Positions 5,946 to 6,762 of a stretch of DNA of 6,762 nt are shown piece by piece. A program made the position numbers and the translations under genes. The notes under the pieces are model-generated. The model did not search any database. It was not told where the DNA came from and saw nothing but the letters and a program-made list of their open reading frames with translations. The stretch is from Sulfurovum sp. (GTDB taxonomy: Bacteria; Campylobacterota; Campylobacteria; Campylobacterales; Sulfurovaceae). Position 1 is the stretch's first letter. Every line of letters begins with the position of its first letter. The stretch lies in NCBI GenBank assembly GCA_030634925.1, contig DAOVZV010000060.1:1-6762 (forward strand), read 5' to 3'.

Positions 5946-5974
5946 TATATAAATCATAGCTAATATAGGTTCAA
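5946..5974 (-). promoter_or_regulatory. Candidate promoter of the three-gene operon
   Basis: Read on the minus strand, TTGAAC (5974-5969) and TATATA (5951-5946) are separated by 17 bases. They lie just past the stop of the PTS gene, giving a leader of about 90 bases before the glycine-zipper start. A 7-bp inverted repeat CCTATAT / ATATAGG (5944-5950 and 5963-5969) overlaps the -10 and spacer and could be an operator or a weak hairpin. The remainder of 5848-5990 shows no gene, no RNA motif I recognise and no T-run terminator. Confidence 0.4.
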
Positions 5975-5990
5975 TTTCATCCAACAAAGC

Positions 5991-6762
5991 TTAAAGAAAA
6001 TCTCTAATCTCCTCTGCTACACTCTCGGCTCTTGTACCTAGTACTATTTGGATGGAGGTTTTATCAGGTCTTATTACTCCTTTTGCTCCTAGTGCTGTGA
6101 AGTCATCATCTTTTAGGTGAGTATTGTCTTTTAGGGTCATTCTTAGTCTTGTGATACATGCACTTGTCTCTACTATATTTTCTTCTCCACCTAGTGCTTT
6201 GATGAACTCTTTGGCTTGTGATGATGTTGTGGTGTTCTCTTTGGTGGTATCATCTGTAAATATCTGTAGTTTGAATATCTTGATTGTGTAGTAGCTTGTG
6301 ATAAAATAGATGAAGCCAAATACTAATCCTAGAGGTAGTATAAGTATAGGATTGGTAGCTAGTTTGTAGTTGATTAGGTAGTCAATCAGACCTGCTGAAA
6401 ATCCGAACCCTGCGTGTATATCCAATATCTGTGCTGATGCCAATGCCAATCCTGTGAGTATAGCGTGAAGTACAAACAACAAAGGTGCAACAAACAAAAA
6501 CAAAAACTCCAACGGCTCGGTAATACCAGTGAGAAAAGATGTAAATGCAACTCCTGCTAATATCATACCTACTCTAGTTCGGCTAGAGATTGGAGTATTG
6601 AGATATATAGCAAACGCCATAGATGGCAATCCAAACATCATCACCACAAAAAATCCTGACATATATACACCTGCTGAGGGGTCACCTGCAAAGAACCTAT
6701 GTAAATCTCCATTGGCTACTACCTCTACACCATCTTTGATATAAGTATATTCTCCTAATTGA
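5991..6762 (-). CDS. PTS sugar permease EIICB, GlcNAc/glucose type, C-terminal 256 residues, runs off right edge
   Basis: Membrane transporter that takes up and phosphorylates a hexose or GlcNAc using phosphate from HPr via EIIA. The open frame continues upstream of the internal ATG at 6662 to the window edge, with QLGEYTYIKDGVEVV and GDLHRFFAGDPSAG reading into YMSGFFVVMMFGLPSMA, so that ATG is not the start. FAGDPSAG, MMFGLP, FLTGITEPLEFLF (visible residues about 76-88) and IHAGFGFSAG are marks of the EIIC glucose superfamily and look closest to NagE. After a linker (TTKENTTTSSQAKEF) comes a complete EIIB domain with the phosphorylated Cys in ACITRLRM (visible residue about 202) and IVLGTRAESVAEEI at the end. 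The protein stops there, so unlike E. coli NagE it has no fused EIIA and needs a separate one. Substrate cannot be fixed from this part; nagE or ptsG-like naming would be a guess. Confidence 0.88.
   Translation of the reverse strand, partial: QLGEYTYIKDGVEVVANGDLHRFFAGDPSAGVYMSGFFVVMMFGLPSMAFAIYLNTPISSRTRVGMILAGVAFTSFLTGITEPLEFLFLFVAPLLFVLHAILTGLALASAQILDIHAGFGFSAGLIDYLINYKLATNPILILPLGLVFGFIYFITSYYTIKIFKLQIFTDDTTKENTTTSSQAKEFIKALGGEENIVETSACITRLRMTLKDNTHLKDDDFTALGAKGVIRPDKTSIQIVLGTRAESVAEEIRDFL

Noticed and set aside
5944..5969. Inverted repeat CCTATAT/ATATAGG as terminator of the PTS gene
   Set aside because: Stem is only 7 bp and AT-rich with a 12-base loop and no T-run; it overlaps the candidate -10 and is better regarded as a possible operator or chance.
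6529..6744. Plus-strand open frame of 71 codons
   Set aside because: Antisense to the EIIC domain, which is strongly recognisable on the other strand and continues to the edge.

Overview
The window looks like chromosome of a low-GC Gram-negative bacterium, most likely a member of the Campylobacterota (Arcobacter/Sulfurimonas-like). This rests on the style of the small zinc-ribbon membrane protein and the group II truncated haemoglobin, which resemble ones I associate with that phylum, and on the heavy use of ATA, AGA and CTA codons. The assignment is an inference. Two metabolic genes at the edges, an autoinducer-2 kinase and a GlcNAc/glucose-type PTS permease, would be unusual for most Campylobacterota.

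Layout from left to right. (1) Positions 1-429, minus strand: the N-terminal 143 residues of an LsrK-type AI-2 kinase that runs off the left edge. (2) A compact divergent promoter region around 443-478. (3) Plus-strand cluster 493-1981: a small zinc-ribbon membrane protein with no conventional start codon behind its ribosome binding site, a truncated haemoglobin, and a DUF1624/HGSNAT-like membrane acyltransferase. (4) Positions 1985-2142: a 158-bp imperfect palindrome with two nested stems, MITE-like, between convergent genes. (5) Minus-strand operon 5847 to 2182: a glycine-zipper protein, then a protein of unknown function, then a Ycf46-like AAA+ ATPase, with gaps of only 18 and 3 nt. (6) Intergenic 5848-5990 with a candidate promoter for that operon. 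(7) Positions 5991-6762, minus strand: the C-terminal part of a PTS EIICB permease that runs off the right edge.

The three-gene operon is the main point of interest. Its codon use (ATT for Ile, TTA/CTT for Leu) differs from that of the flanking genes (ATA, CTA), and it sits next to a palindromic repeat, so it looks like an acquired block. One component has a predicted membrane-inserting glycine zipper and an amphipathic cationic tail. Another is an intact AAA+ motor with a degenerate N-terminal ATPase-like domain. The third has a compact N-terminal module followed by helical and beta-rich parts. A plausible but unproven reading is an ATPase-controlled membrane-active effector system, for example for conflict or phage defence. 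I cannot match the set to a named system.

No rRNA, tRNA, CRISPR array, transposase or integrase is visible. No gap between genes exceeds 300 bases.
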